Part shown: piece by piece, positions 22,468-33,747 of the stretch | How positions within the stretch are numbered: position 1 is the stretch's first letter | Layout: each line of letters opens with the position of its first letter | NCBI GenBank assembly: GCA_016806645.1 | Contig: JACSYO010001580.1 | Span: 85,001 to 149,000 of the forward strand | Length of the DNA: 64,000 bases | Reading direction: 5' to 3' | Origin: Ophiodon elongatus | Lineage: Eukaryota; Chordata; Actinopteri; Perciformes; Hexagrammidae | The notes under the pieces: generated by a model | The model's database searches: none | What the model saw: the letters and a program-made list of their open reading frames with translations, nothing else | What the model was told of the DNA's origin: nothing | Made by a program: the position numbers and the translations under genes

Positions 22468-24199
22468 TCATGTGGTCAGTGAACTCCAGGTGGGGGGAGG
22501 ATGGAGGTGGGGGGGAGAGAGTAGAGATGAGGGGGAGGACCTGGATGGAGCCTGGGGGGTGGAATTAGGTGCTGGTGAGGGAAGTAAAGAGGTTGGAGAC
22601 TCCTCCTCTTGGCTCTCCTCAGGCGGGGGCATCCTTCCTGTAAGGTCTCCACGGCAATGCTGTGTGGTTACCTCTTGTTTAGACTCCTCTTGTCTCCTGT
22701 CCTTGGCAGTGGGAACAGATGGGTGACGCAGGAAGAAAAATAGATTAGAGGTAAACAGTTTTACCCCTGACTTGTTCAGGCAAACTCCATCTGCCTTAAA
22801 AAGGTGTCTGCGCTCCCAGAAAAGGTAAAATTTGAGAGGACCACTGATAGACACCTCTGACTGGTGGAAGAGGACCACTGATAAACACCTCCTCCTCTGA
22901 CTGGTGGAAGAGGACCACTGATAAACACCTCCTCCTCTGACTGGTGGAAGAGGACCACCGATAAACACCTCCTCCTCTGACTGGTGGAAGAGGACCACTG
23001 ATAAACACCTCCTCCTCTGACTGGTGGAAGAGGACCACTGATAAACACCTCCTCCTCTGACTGGTGGAAGAGGACCACCGATAAATACCTCCTCCTCTGA
23101 CTGGTGGAAGAGGACCACTGATAAACACCTCTGACTGGTGGAAGAGGGCCACTGATAAACACCTCTGACTGGTGGAAGAGGACCACTGGTAAACACCTCC
23201 TCCTCTGACTGGTGGAAGAGGACCACTGATAAACACCTCCTCCTCTGACTGGTGGAAGAGGACCACTGATAAACACCTCTGACTGGTGGAAGAGGACCAC
23301 TGATAAACACCTCTGACTGGTGGAAGAGGACTACTGGTAAACACCTCCGCATTGACAGAGCTGACTGTGTTTAACAGATCAATGAAGTCTCGCCTCAGAA
23401 CTTCAGACTGTTGTTTCACAGTATTACAGCTTCCTGTATGCACGATGATGTTTTTTACCGTGGGATGGTCAACCACGATGTCCAAGATTTTGTCTCTCAT
23501 GTTAGAGACCATATCCGTCGGAAAGCAGAGTATTTTGGTATTCTTGCTGCACATCGTTCTGACATCTTTTACGGCATAGTCACCAACAATCAAAGTCTCA
23601 GGCTCAGTCAGTAGCTTTCCCTGTGGCCTTTTACGTTCACATTTACTCTCAGTTCTTACCCTGCTTTGAGAAGATAGCTGCTTATCCAGGTCACCAGATG
23701 GAGATCTACGATCCTGCGACAGTAGAGCAAATCTGTTCCCAAGTTGTAGGCCTGGTTGCCGTAGAGGTTCTTTGCTGGTTTTACTTTTCTCAGCTTTCCT
23801 TGGCTGTGTCCAGCTGTGCGTAGGGGTTGAGGACGAGTTCTGCCTGTGTGGTAGTGCAGGCCAGCCAGTCGCATCACAAATCTCAGGGTGCCGGGCCCTG
23901 CCTGTTAGTCGTACTCCCACATCCCGAGGGTATGATGTCCTCTTCCAGTTCCAGGGAGGACTACCATTTGAGGATTCATTAACTTCTACACAGCCCTCCT
24001 GTTTCTTGGTAGGCCTGGTGGTGCTAGTTAGCTGTGTCTTAGCTTGCGCTTGTCCAATATTTTGAGTCCATGGTAAAGTGGTATCGTTCCCACACAGTCC
24101 ATTTACCTCCACGTTCACTTCTAGTCGGTGGATCTTTGCTTCCAAGACTGCAATCTTCTGCTGGAGTTTGTAGTAGCCGTCCGTGGGTAAGGGAGGCAT
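22468..24199 (-). pseudogene. L2 LINE ORF1: coiled coil plus SGNH-esterase-like domain, split by a minisatellite
   Basis: Starts at MPPLPTDGYYKLQQ, followed by a short coiled coil (IAVLEAKIHRLEVNVEV), a Ser/Pro-rich linker, and an SGNH-hydrolase-like domain of the kind found in fish L2/CR1 ORF1 proteins. The catalytic blocks are altered: the first block reads LIVGDYAV, where Ser is expected after GD; the third reads HTGSCNTV, where a GTND-type box is expected; the last reads ADGVCLNKSG, where His is expected in place of Cys. The domain is interrupted at VFISGPLPPVR by about fourteen tandem copies of that segment (22841-23345). After the array the frame continues with FWERRHLFKADGVCLNKSG and a Pro-rich tail. 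ORF1 is thought to act as an RNA chaperone or membrane-interacting factor in retrotransposition. It is not functional here. Confidence 0.8.
22841..23350. repeat. 40/34-bp minisatellite inside L2 ORF1
   Basis: About fourteen units of two lengths. The 40-bp unit contains CTGGTGGAAGAGGACCACTG followed by ATAAACACCTCCTCCTCTGA; the 34-bp unit lacks one CTCCTC. Both lengths leave remainder 1 when divided by 3, so successive units are read in successive frames. All three minus-strand frames are open across the array, giving the repeating peptides VFISGPLPPVRGG, GVYQWSSSTSQRR and RCLSVVLFHQSEE. The unit derives from the ORF1 segment encoding VFISGPLPPVR. Confidence 0.95.
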
Positions 24200-24446
24200 C
24201 TTGCTGCTACTTAGCTTTAGCTTAGCTGCTAAGTAGCATATAGCAATTTATCTTTAAACTAGCGGAATTGTGGCAATAGCCTGTTAAATCTACAAAGAAA
24301 TACAGTCCCAGTGATTCTCAAGTGTCCAGGAGCTGCTGCTCAAAGCTTCTCACTTACAAAAACAAGATTAGCAGAAAAAATGCAAACAGAGGCGACAGCA
24401 AGCAGCAAAAGCATCTACACTGTAAGAAAGCAGGAAGAGACGGTCC

Positions 24447-24480
24447 ACAAAGCTTCCACAAAGACCCGTGGAAGCTTTGT
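24447..24480. repeat. Hairpin at the L2 5' junction
   Basis: ACAAAGCTTCCAC (24447-24459) and GTGGAAGCTTTGT (24468-24480) form perfect 13-bp arms around an 8-base loop. The arms straddle the target-duplication copy that marks the 5' end of the L2, so the exact junction is uncertain by about 11 bases. Confidence 0.85.
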
Positions 24481-24830
24481 TTTTCAGCAGAGGTTTCACA
24501 CGGGCCTATTTCACTGCAGGACCAACGGAAATAGGTCCTTCTACAGCATTTCATCATCAGGTACGAGGCTGTTTATCATATTTTGCTGGTTTCATAATCG
24601 TCTGAGGCTGGTGTTCTTTGGCTCAGACATCGCTGATGCTGTGGTCTATAGAGATTTGAGTGGTATGTGCGGAATCCCTGGCGTTTGTTTACGTGGTCGC
24701 AAGCCTATGTAGCATAAAGCTAACTCGAGCAAAGGCGACATATGGTCAGCGAGTCCAGTGGCTGGCGAGATATGAGTTATAATGAGATATGAGATATAAG
24801 TACATAAATCCATACTTTATGTATGCTGCC
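24457..24830 (-). mobile_element. Repeat family X, copy C, left part
   Basis: Reverse complement of 12755-13110 in copy B. Shared wording on the plus strand: TGTGCGGAATCCCTGG, CAAGCCTATGTAGCATAAAG and AGTCCAGTGGCTGGCGAGAT. It continues copy C after the L2 insertion. The outer boundary at about 24830 is soft because the end is AT-rich. Confidence 0.8.
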
Positions 24831-24839
24831 TCAAACTTG

Positions 24840-26587
24840 CAAATTTTACTTGGTTCCAAGTTCTTCAGAGTTTTTGCAGCTCAGCTTTTGTCAGATGAGC
24901 TGTTGTTTTTTAGTTTATTTTTAGCTAGCCAGAGGCTAGCAAGCTTGGCTAGTTAGCTAAATATTTGGAGCAGGGCAGCTTTGTGACAGGTGCAGACCAT
25001 TACAGGTCAACACTGACAGCTTATGACGTGATGAGTGGTGTTTTGACAGGCAGCCAATTAGAAAGATGGCCATGGCTAATGAGATTTCAATGTTATATTA
25101 TCATAAATTGGATTGTATAATAATATATTTAATAATAATGATTAGATTTATTTTGAGCATTTTCCCTCCAATTTGCTGATGCCTGGCAGGGGATTACACT
25201 TTCTGCTAGGGTACGGCAACACCACTTGGACAAACCAAACGCAGAACTGCAGTACACCATAACACTAGAACTGGTAGTAATAATGATGGCAATTTGTTAA
25301 AATGAGGGCTGAGAGGATACATTGGTCTTTGGAGTTCTGAGGCCTCTTGCATTGCATTTTGTTTTCTTCTCATTTCATGCATTTTATTATCTTTTTTTAT
25401 TTATTTAGATTTAAAATTAAAATAAAAATATATAGTTTTCTATCAACATATGGAGGGTGCATTTTGAGCATATGTATGTTATACTTATGGCCTTGCCAGA
25501 CATACAGTATATCAGGGGTCCATACACAAAAAAGGGATTGCATGTAAATGTGGATGGATGTGAGCTGAGGTGGATACGAGAGAAAAGAGAAAGACAGTGA
25601 GAAGGATACAGTCACAGATTTAGGAAAGCAGACCTCCACCCTGCACGTCACACTCTGTCTTATCAGCCAAGACAAATTGAGAAAAGAGATTTATCTTCCA
25701 TGGTATTTTTATATATTTGAAATGCTCCACTGTTTTCATCCACCAACAATATGAATTTTTGATATGAATCACAAACCACCCAACGGCATTGATGATTGGG
25801 GGTTTATGGATCTGGCCTGATAACACGTAAACATGGTGAAACTATCTTCTTTTTCTTTTTCTTTTCCTCTTCTTTTTTCTGAGAGGTCACAGTCATCCAC
25901 AGAAGAGAGGACATGGAGCTGGAAGGTTTATTGACTTGCTCAGCAGACTTGATTAGATTTTAGGCTATTGACTTCCTGTTTCTTACCAACAATCCCTTTT
26001 TATTCTTTATTTTGTGGACTCTGTAATAGAGTGGAAGTCCAGTATGCCACAGTGAGTGGCAGCAGGATCAAGAACAGGGTGGAAACTAGAGATTGTTTCA
26101 TGTATCAAATATGCAGTTTGTTAATTTCTCACTTTTTTAAATGGAAGGCCGAGTCGTAGCATGCACATGCTACAAAAGCCTTAGAAAGCATTGGGTTTTA
26201 ATAAAGCTCTTTGTATGTTTGAGTTGAAGCATTCTATGCTCTTCTATCGACTGCTACATTGCTACTATTCTTGGGTAAACTGAATTGGGAAACTCCACTG
26301 GGGACGACTGAATAGATTCAAATAATTAAATAGATTACAATCTCGAGACTGTTTCACGAACTGCAGTGAGACTGTGTTGCTTCTTCGCATTGTGCTCACT
26401 TCTATTCTAAAATAAAGTATTCCCCATCTTTCTGAGGGGTTTTCCCTGGGGTTCCCCTGGCCCCTGGTTGAGAATCACCGTATTAGGCAATGAACAGGTT
26501 TTTGTGAAACAAAAAGGAGAAAAAATGTATAGTGCAGTAAATCTAAGACACATGAAATACACATAAGGTACTCAGAGCAGTGCACGC
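24840..26587. other. Non-coding stretch
   Basis: AT-rich DNA with no recognisable gene. AGGCTAGCAAGCTTGGCTAG and similar CTAG-rich words cluster near 24920-24955. ORFs at 25347-25675 lie in low-complexity AT-rich text. Confidence 0.4.
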
Positions 26588-26588
26588 C

Positions 26589-26615
<27 letters not shown>
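26588..26615. repeat. (AG)n microsatellite
   Basis: About 28 bases of AG. Confidence 0.9.
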
Positions 26616-26619
<4 letters not shown>

Positions 26620-26877
26620 ATGGAGCAGGTGGAGGTAGAGATGGTGCTGATGTGAACTTGCTCTTGCTGAGTTCAATGCAGCCAAACGTGCACTTAGATG
26701 TCTTAACAAAGAAAAGACAAGTTTAATGGCAGGCGTAAAATATATAATCTACCTGTGATTGTGTCTCTTATTGTTATTTGTGCAGTCGTCCTTGAAATAC
26801 ATAAGCAATGAGAGAGACGCACCTTGCAGACACATGCGTAGACCGTGTCCAGCCTGCTGCGTCTGATAATCAGATTG

Positions 26878-26878
<1 letters not shown>

Positions 26879-26940
<62 letters not shown>
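26879..26940. repeat. (CA)31 microsatellite
   Basis: About 62 bases of uninterrupted CA; flanking ORFs are its translations. Confidence 0.95.
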
Positions 26941-26942
<2 letters not shown>

Positions 26943-27039
26943 GTTCGTGGGCATAAAGCTTCACATCTACACTTGGAAAACAGGGACAAAAGTCGCAGTA
27001 AAGCTGACAGTTTTTTTTTCTGTCTGCAGGTAAGTTTTT

Positions 27040-27085
27040 CTATATATATGTATATATATATACACAGTATTTATATATATATTTT
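27040..27085. repeat. (TA)n-rich tract
   Basis: TATATATATGTATATATATA and a second run TTTATATATATATT, separated by ACACAG. Confidence 0.8.
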
Positions 27086-27290
27086 CTGCAAAATGAACGT
27101 CGACGGGGGAAATTTATTTCCATGTAGGTCTTCAGCTTCAGGATTACCACATGAAAGCGCAGAGAAAAGCTACGGTTAAATAGTCGGCAAACGTCACAGG
27201 AGAGCGTTTGACCTTTTGAAGAAAGCAGGACCAAAGAGAGCAGCTGGACTTTATTTAGTCCGGTCCTGGACCTTTAGTGACACTTTGCAA

Positions 27291-27331
27291 GACTTGACAG
27301 TAGACAGAAACGACTTGACAGTAGACAGAAA
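27291..27331. repeat. 21-bp tandem duplication
   Basis: GACTTGACAGTAGACAGAAA occurs twice, separated by one C. Confidence 0.9.
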
Positions 27332-27524
27332 AGCTCACAAACTGAAGCTAGGGAACATCACAAAAGTGCATGCAGAATGGCCAAGATTGTTTTTCCTTTT
27401 TTGGGGGGGTTGGAGACCCTTCATTTTTTCTGGAGCGCCAATGATTGCACGCATCATCTCCTTTAATAATGTATGTATTATTTTTTTCTTCCTCTAAGCT
27501 GAGAAGCTGTAAACCGCCGCCGTC

Positions 27525-27765
27525 ACACTGCCTCGCTGGGTGGTTTGAATAGCACAGATGTTGTTGTTGGTAACACCTGTGCTGAAACTATCAGTGTTTT
27601 CTGTAAAAGAAAAACAAAACAGAAAAAACACAGAAAAACATTTGATTTCCAACAACTGAAATGAGCAGATGCAGGTAGCGGCTTTGTGTTACAACTTGAT
27701 CGATCCCTGCATCTGTTGGTCTGTCCATTTGTAATCTGTTCAGTCTGTATTGTGCAGTGACATAA
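27525..27765 (+). repeat. Local direct duplication, upstream copy
   Basis: Shares an ordered set of blocks with 28550-28755: GTCACACTG, then CAGATGTTGTTGTTG followed by TAACACCTG, then GATTTCCAACAA and TGAAAT, then GTTCAGTCTG. Order and spacing are conserved but the sequences have diverged, so this is an old duplication about 1 kb apart. No ORF spans either copy convincingly. Confidence 0.65.
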
Positions 27766-27769
27766 AGTT

Positions 27770-28545
27770 GGGCTGGAAGATGAAATTTGGGCTGCTTTTG
27801 TCGATGGGGTTTTGAAAATATTGTGATAACAAAACAATGTAGTAGTAGTATATTCAATGTGTCTACTCACTCATATTATTGACTCAATCCTCGTCAGGGC
27901 TACCGGAGGACCTACTGACCTTGAGGTCATCATCACTAGTGTTGACGTGGGAATTTGTGTTTTTCTCACATTTTCTCTCCGGTGATTTGGTGCAGATATG
28001 AAGCTTTGTGCGCTCATGATGTGTGTGTGTGTTTTTTTATTGAGCATGTAATGGTTTTATGGTTTTACATGGATTTCTGTCAGTGTTGTGACTTGAGGGC
28101 TGGAAACTGCCAATCTGATCTGGCAACACTGATTACACCTTGAACAATAACAACAAAAGCATTTCCAGATTTTTATCCATAGCTTTTACATTTTTCCTCT
28201 GGAGCTCTACTGAATACCTGCAAAACATCATAAAAAAATGTATGTACAGTACATCCCGTAAGTTTGACGTTTTATTCTCATCCCTTTTTTTTTTTGAAGG
28301 TGTGCTTGAGATACAGATCATTTTTATCCGATTAATTGTGTTATTTTGTGATAATCTATACGCACTTGCATGTATCCGTATGAACTGATTCTGCATGCAG
28401 ACCACGAGGAGCATGAATGTCAGGAGACAACAAGTGGCCCTTTTCCATGAGAGACATTGTGACACGTCACAGTAGGAGAGCGGACAAAGATAATAAAATG
28501 AATGCTGCTTCAGTTCCAGGGTCCTGTTGGTGTACGCGCTTGCTC
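27770..28545. other. Non-coding stretch between duplicate copies
   Basis: AT-rich, no recognisable gene. Confidence 0.4.
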
Positions 28546-28549
28546 ACTG

Positions 28550-28755
28550 TCACACTGTCATGACTTCCTGGGACACCCGGATGAAACAGATGTTGTTGTT
28601 GCTAACACCTGCGCCTGTTCCCGCTGCGGCTGCTGCGAAAATGAAATAGAAAACCACGGATGATTTCCAACAAGTGAAATTAACATAAAGTGGAGGGAAC
28701 CCGTCTGTGTGTCTGTTTCAGATCTCTACGTTCAGTCTGCATTCTACAAGTACAA
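28550..28755 (+). repeat. Local direct duplication, downstream copy
   Basis: Partner of 27525-27765, in the same orientation with the same block order. Confidence 0.65.
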
Positions 28756-28759
28756 ATAC

Positions 28760-30320
28760 ATGTATTATTGTGGCTTAAACCATTTCTGCATGGAATTATC
28801 TGCAGATTAAAAGTAAATGAGTTAATATGAATGGGGTTGTTTTTGTTTTCTTCAGGTAATTTCAATGTGTAAACAAACCTATTACAATTATAATTCCTGC
28901 TCTTTCTTTGAAACCATTGCTGCCGTTCGCCGTTTCACCAACATTTACATACCTCATCATCCGCCGATTAACTGACTATTTATTTATGTATTTATTTGTT
29001 GCAGTTCCGCGGGTTATGAGCCATGTGTAAACAAGCCTCGCCTCATCCTCTTTGCTCGTACTCCCGCCGCTTGGCAACGCTGCTGCACGACGGGCACTAA
29101 TTAAAAGAGCTGGCGACTCCGTCGTGCTTTGTTTTTGTCTCACTGCTCCTTTTTTTATGCTGCAACGTTGGAGGTGTGCGGGTGGGTGGGAGGAGGGGGG
29201 ATGGGGGAGGGGGCATGGGGGACGGGGTAGCATATTAATGCGCTGTTGGATGTTACTGTGTGTTTTTTTGTTTCATTACTTTCCCACGGAGCTGAATAAT
29301 GTGTAACAGCAATCAGAAAAAAACAGCCCACGGTCAGCATAAAAGAAAATAGCAAGAAAATAAATAAACAATAAGCCATGCATGATTCTGTTATGGCCGG
29401 GGCACATGGGAGCTGTGGTCCGGCTGCGACGCCAAGGGGAAAGAAAAAAAAAAGAAAAAAAATGCAACGCAAGAGCCCTCAGAGCCCCCCCCGAAAATAC
29501 TTTGTATCCTCTCAGCCCTCATCTTAGCACATTGCTTCTCCCCGGGGCTCATTTTTGGACCCGCTCCATTCATCGCAAAATTGCTTTCCATTACTTTGTG
29601 ACATCAATAAATCCTTAGCACATTCGATTAATATATCGGTAACATTTTGGCTCTAATTAGCTCACTACGGGAACGATTGTTAGCCTCAGCTGCTGTTTCA
29701 CCGCAGCCCCACCAGGTTGAGATCATTTGAAGTGTCTAATGGCACGAAGAAAGAAAGAAGAAAGAGAACCTGAAGCTCCAGGAAGAGAAGACAAAGGGGT
29801 TGATGGGAAACTTAAAGAAGCACAACAGTTGGTCGTGGATGACCGGAAAACACAGTGAAAACATGTTGCCAAACGTTGCTGTGTATGTTGTCCGGCAGCT
29901 TTGCAGCTTTGCATCTTTGCAGTGGCAGATCTCTTTCTAGATGGACTCCCGGGGCTTTGGGCATGCAACAGTTTTTTATGAGGGGAAATGGAAAAGAAGC
30001 AGAGTGCAATAAATAAAGAGTTCAGTAAATTTGGTCTCAGACTTCGGGATTCAAACTAAGGTAGATTTACTCTTTCCCCCTGCGGACCGAACTCAAAGCA
30101 ACTCTTCAGTCAAATCTAACCATCGGGTGTGAAGCTCGGTCCGTTTATTATCCGAGGGTAGCGAGCAGGGCGGGAGGAAAAAATAGGATGAGAGGAGACG
30201 TTATTTAGATGGAGGCGTGATGCGGTTATTTTACACTCACTGGGTCTGAGAGCAACGCGCCGACGTGAAGCGGTGGGAGACGGGAAAAAACAACGTATTT
30301 CCTCTGTGAGCTCTTGTATA
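28760..30320. other. Non-coding stretch with GC- and G-rich patches
   Basis: 29030-29130 is GC-rich and free of repeats. 29178-29229 carries many G-runs. 29600-29730 contains TAATTAG and a low-repeat run that would be worth a conservation check. No gene is recognised; ORFs here overlap on both strands. Confidence 0.4.
29178..29229 (+). other. G-run cluster with quadruplex potential
   Basis: Runs of three to six G separated by one to five bases (GGGTGGGTGGGAGGAGGGGG and onward), enough for several alternative four-tetrad arrangements on the plus strand. Confidence 0.6.
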
Positions 30321-30368
30321 CGTGTGTGTGTGTGTGGGTGTGTGTGGGTGTGTGGGTGTGTGTGTGTT
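30321..30368. repeat. GT/GGGTGTG compound microsatellite
   Basis: GT repeats with periodic GGG interruptions. Confidence 0.9.
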
Positions 30369-30476
30369 GATACCAGATGTGTTGTGTAATTTGTCCTGTG
30401 GGGAAAGCAATTCAGGTATGGAGACCAGCGACCGTGTGAGAAACTCCACATCTTTCTTCTCTCTCCACATTATCAC

Positions 30477-30478
<2 letters not shown>

Positions 30479-30526
<48 letters not shown>
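30479..30526. repeat. (TG)n microsatellite
   Basis: About 48 uninterrupted bases. Confidence 0.95.
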
Positions 30527-30694
30527 TGACCAGTGCTGCCTGTGAACCAAAGCGGACATAAAGACACGTGTCTGTAGTTTTGCCCCCCCACTCTTGTGTA
30601 TCTCCTCACAGCTTCTTTATGTATGTGTGTTTGTCTGAAGAGACTGAACTTTAGTGTTTTTGCTTGCTAGCGTTGGTGCAAGAGCCCGAGGGGG

Positions 30695-30697
<3 letters not shown>

Positions 30698-30752
<55 letters not shown>
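30698..30752. repeat. (TG)n microsatellite
   Basis: About 55 uninterrupted bases. Confidence 0.95.
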
Positions 30753-30756
<4 letters not shown>

Positions 30757-30875
30757 AGCCCTAGAGTATGTACCTGTGACTTCCTGCTGATATATACTCT
30801 TACCGACACTTGCTCCCCTCCGAGCTTCGGTCTTTTTAGTCCTCTCTTTCTCATCTGTCCTCCTTATTCAGCCCC

Positions 30876-30878
<3 letters not shown>

Positions 30879-30946
<68 letters not shown>

Positions 30947-30948
30947 TC
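30879..30948. repeat. (TC)n microsatellite
   Basis: About 60 pure bases, then ACTCTCTC. A homopurine-homopyrimidine tract of this length can form triplex DNA. Confidence 0.95.
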
Positions 30949-30949
30949 C

Positions 30950-31833
30950 AGTCTTCATGTCGATTTTTGTTACATTCCTGCGATACGGAACGTCGCACAT
31001 GGACATTTTAACCGAAAAAACAAAAGTAATGTAAAGTAATCGTTCACAATACTGTTTTGCATTATGTAACGTTATGTAAATCTCTACAAACGCAATCTGA
31101 GGGCAACGGGTGACGATTGTGTCGTCGACCAATCACACTGGAGCAGGCTTTGGTTGCATGCAGGTGAACCGTTGGTGTTGGGAGCCGACAGGTGGAACAC
31201 AGCCCTCGCCTGGACGTCGCTCTGATGCTGACACTCGGATGGTCGATGGAAGGTTTGCTGAGGAGATCATCTCCACACGGACTGTTTACCCCGTGTTGCA
31301 TCATGACAAGAAATTATTCCTGAATCAATTAAGACAAATCAACTGTTTGCAGTTGCGTGGAAAAGTTGCCAAGAGACAGCAACAGCCTGAAGAGAGACGT
31401 GAGAGAGACGACAGCATGAAGCCACTGACCTGCGATACCTTCTGACTACAGAATGACACGACTCCATTCAAACTACTGGCAGAGCAGACACAGGCCCATT
31501 TCTGTCTCTCGGACATATTTATATATATATACATATTTTTATATATATATACAAACGAAAAGATTCTGTAAAAGCGCCGACAAATTATTTTTCTAAAAGA
31601 GGTCCTTTTCATGTATTAGCGCTGCAGTGAGCGATACAAATCCCTTTCACCGATGGAGTGATGGGATTTATTTTCATTGGTTAAATCTGACAAGTTCTCT
31701 GCCAGCACTGACCGTTTCCCCTCCAAGCTCTCCGGGTCGGAGCTTGTTTTTCTATACGTTTCATTAGCACTTTCCAAGTTCACTTATTATCATCTGAATT
31801 AAAAGGAGGATTTCTGCATTCATGAGTGTTTCG

Positions 31834-31834
<1 letters not shown>
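30950..31834. other. Non-coding stretch
   Basis: No recognisable gene. AT run at 31517-31551. Confidence 0.4.

Positions 31835-31894
<60 letters not shown>
31835..31894. repeat. (TG)n(CG)n microsatellite
   Basis: A long TG run ending in GCGCGCG, a Z-DNA-prone combination. Confidence 0.95.
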
Positions 31895-31895
<1 letters not shown>

Positions 31896-32201
31896 CCCGT
31901 GCTCGGCCGGTGGTCTTGCAGTGAATCACTCCAGGCAACATTAAGGCTGGAAAGCAGACTTTTGCATTATGCATCACACACTGGTTCCTCTCCCTCTCTG
32001 TCGGCTACCATCCACATTTCTCTCCTCCTCACTCCAATTCCCTCCTCTTCCTCCTTCATCATCTCTCTCTCTCTATCTCTCTGTCTGTCTTCCCTCCTCT
32101 CTGACTCCTTTTCCCCTTTAATTCCCAATGTTTGCTGTAGTTGGAACCAATGAGACTAATTTTAGCACCAAATAACAGCTGGGGGGATGAACTCTGCGTT
32201 T

Positions 32202-32306
<105 letters not shown>

Positions 32307-32309
32307 GCC

Positions 32310-33635
32310 TTGACTCTGATCTCAGCTCTCCGGAGAATCAAACATCAGACCGTAACACTGTTCTTTCCACACGACTGATCCCCGGCATTCATTTCTAATC
32401 AATGATGTAATAAATTCTTCCTCATCGTCGTAATAAGATTGCTGGAATCCCATTTCATGTGGTATATTATGATATGCAAATGCACGTGCAGGCCGAACTT
32501 CCACGCTTGTTTGCTCTGTTTTGCCGTCTTCTGATAAAAAAGTATTTATGAACACATTTCTTGCCCCGCATCACGATTCATAGCGTGAAACAAAGATTGT
32601 GTCAAAAGTGAGTCTCCGAGACTGTGGCTGAGATTAAGGGCAATAGAAATAAACTTTCAGGACTTCTTTTTTTTTTTTTTTGGCATAATTGCATAAAGCT
32701 TCAACACGAAAAACTTTTATGAGGAAATGGAAAATGGCAGTTTAGCCTTCAGGACGAATGGGGACTGAAATGTATTTACACAACACACTGAGTTCTAAAG
32801 GAACAACAGGTTAATGAATGGACACAACTCCCTGCCAATTCTGTGAATCTTAAATCCAAATATATATATCTATATATATATAGATATATATATATATTAA
32901 CAGTCCCATACATATTCTGAGAGGTAAGTCAGTAGTATCATGAATACATTCATAGCTACAGGGCAGCTACATGTCTTGCAGACTTGTAACCGGTGTCCCG
33001 TTTCGTTACCGACGTTTGTGAAAATGTTTTCCTGTTAAGTTGTTAACTTGCAAAGGGAAAATTAGTCGCACACTCGTAGTCACGATGCAAAGGATATTTA
33101 ATAATTGAATAGTTTACCAACGTTGCGACATGGCAGTCTTCTTCAGGATAAGAGAGGGTTGTTAACGTACATAATTCATGAAGTTTATTTAGATTTAAAA
33201 CACAGCCATGGAGATTTTTTACAAATCTTACTTTGGCGACTGTCACAGTAATTCACTTGCCTTAACATAACCATGGTAACGGTAACGATGTGGCATTAAA
33301 TGACTCGTAAAAAGCCTAAAATGGGTAATAAAAGTAAGCTCCTTACCTACTGAGCAGAGGACCGTAACACTCAGTTCACCTGCCTTGTTCGCTTAGGATG
33401 CCTTTGTTGTTCTTTTGTTGGCGCCCTGCCACGCTTCTGGTTATATGTAAAACAAAATGGGGGCCGCACTTGTGAATAATGTGCTCCTTAGCGCTCCTAG
33501 TGGTAAAAAAACTCCACAAGGCACCTTTAAAATCCAGCTTCCATTCCTATATGAGAAGAAGACAACTTGATGGAAGGAATTCAACTCTGGTTGTGACTGA
33601 ACTTTATGACTCTTTTCTACAGGGACAGACTTTTA
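32310..33635. other. Non-coding stretch
   Basis: AT run at 32860-32898. The segment from about 33390 to 33535 ends in CTAGTGGTAAAAAAACTCCA then CAAGGCACCTTTAA, which resembles the end of a common fish MITE; I do not see its partner end. No gene recognised. Confidence 0.35.
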
Positions 33636-33637
33636 CC

Positions 33638-33638
<1 letters not shown>

Positions 33639-33691
<53 letters not shown>

Positions 33692-33715
33692 CTGCGTGCG
33701 TGCGTGTGTGCGTGC

Positions 33716-33740
<25 letters not shown>
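33639..33740. repeat. (TG)n microsatellite, about 100 bases
   Basis: Two pure TG runs separated by GCCTGCGTGCGTGCGTGTG. Confidence 0.95.

Positions 33741-33744
<4 letters not shown>

Positions 33745-33747
<3 letters not shown>

Larger units (their letters stand above)
19182..24450 (-). mobile_element. Near full-length L2 (Maui-like) LINE inserted in repeat family X
   Basis: A minus-strand non-LTR retrotransposon of about 5.3 kb. Its 3' end is the familiar fish L2 tail (plus strand GGCAAGGCAAGGCAAGTTTA, TTTGTATAGCACATTTCAAC). ORF2 with endonuclease and reverse transcriptase spans about 21950-19474 and ORF1 about 24199-22468. CACAAAG flanks the element at 19175-19181 and again at 24457-24463 (a second copy sits at 24446-24452), giving a 7-bp target duplication. 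Outside the element, family X continues on both sides. The element seems complete or nearly so at its 5' end but has several frame breaks and a nonsense codon, so it is not autonomous. Nonautonomous copies are expected elsewhere in such a genome. Confidence 0.85.

Noticed and set aside
22841..23350. CRISPR-like array
   Set aside because: Units are contiguous with no unique spacers, lie within a LINE ORF1, and the genome is animal.
22468..23352. 294-residue minus-strand protein
   Set aside because: Mostly one of the three frames of the minisatellite joined to the L2 ORF1 tail; not an independent gene.
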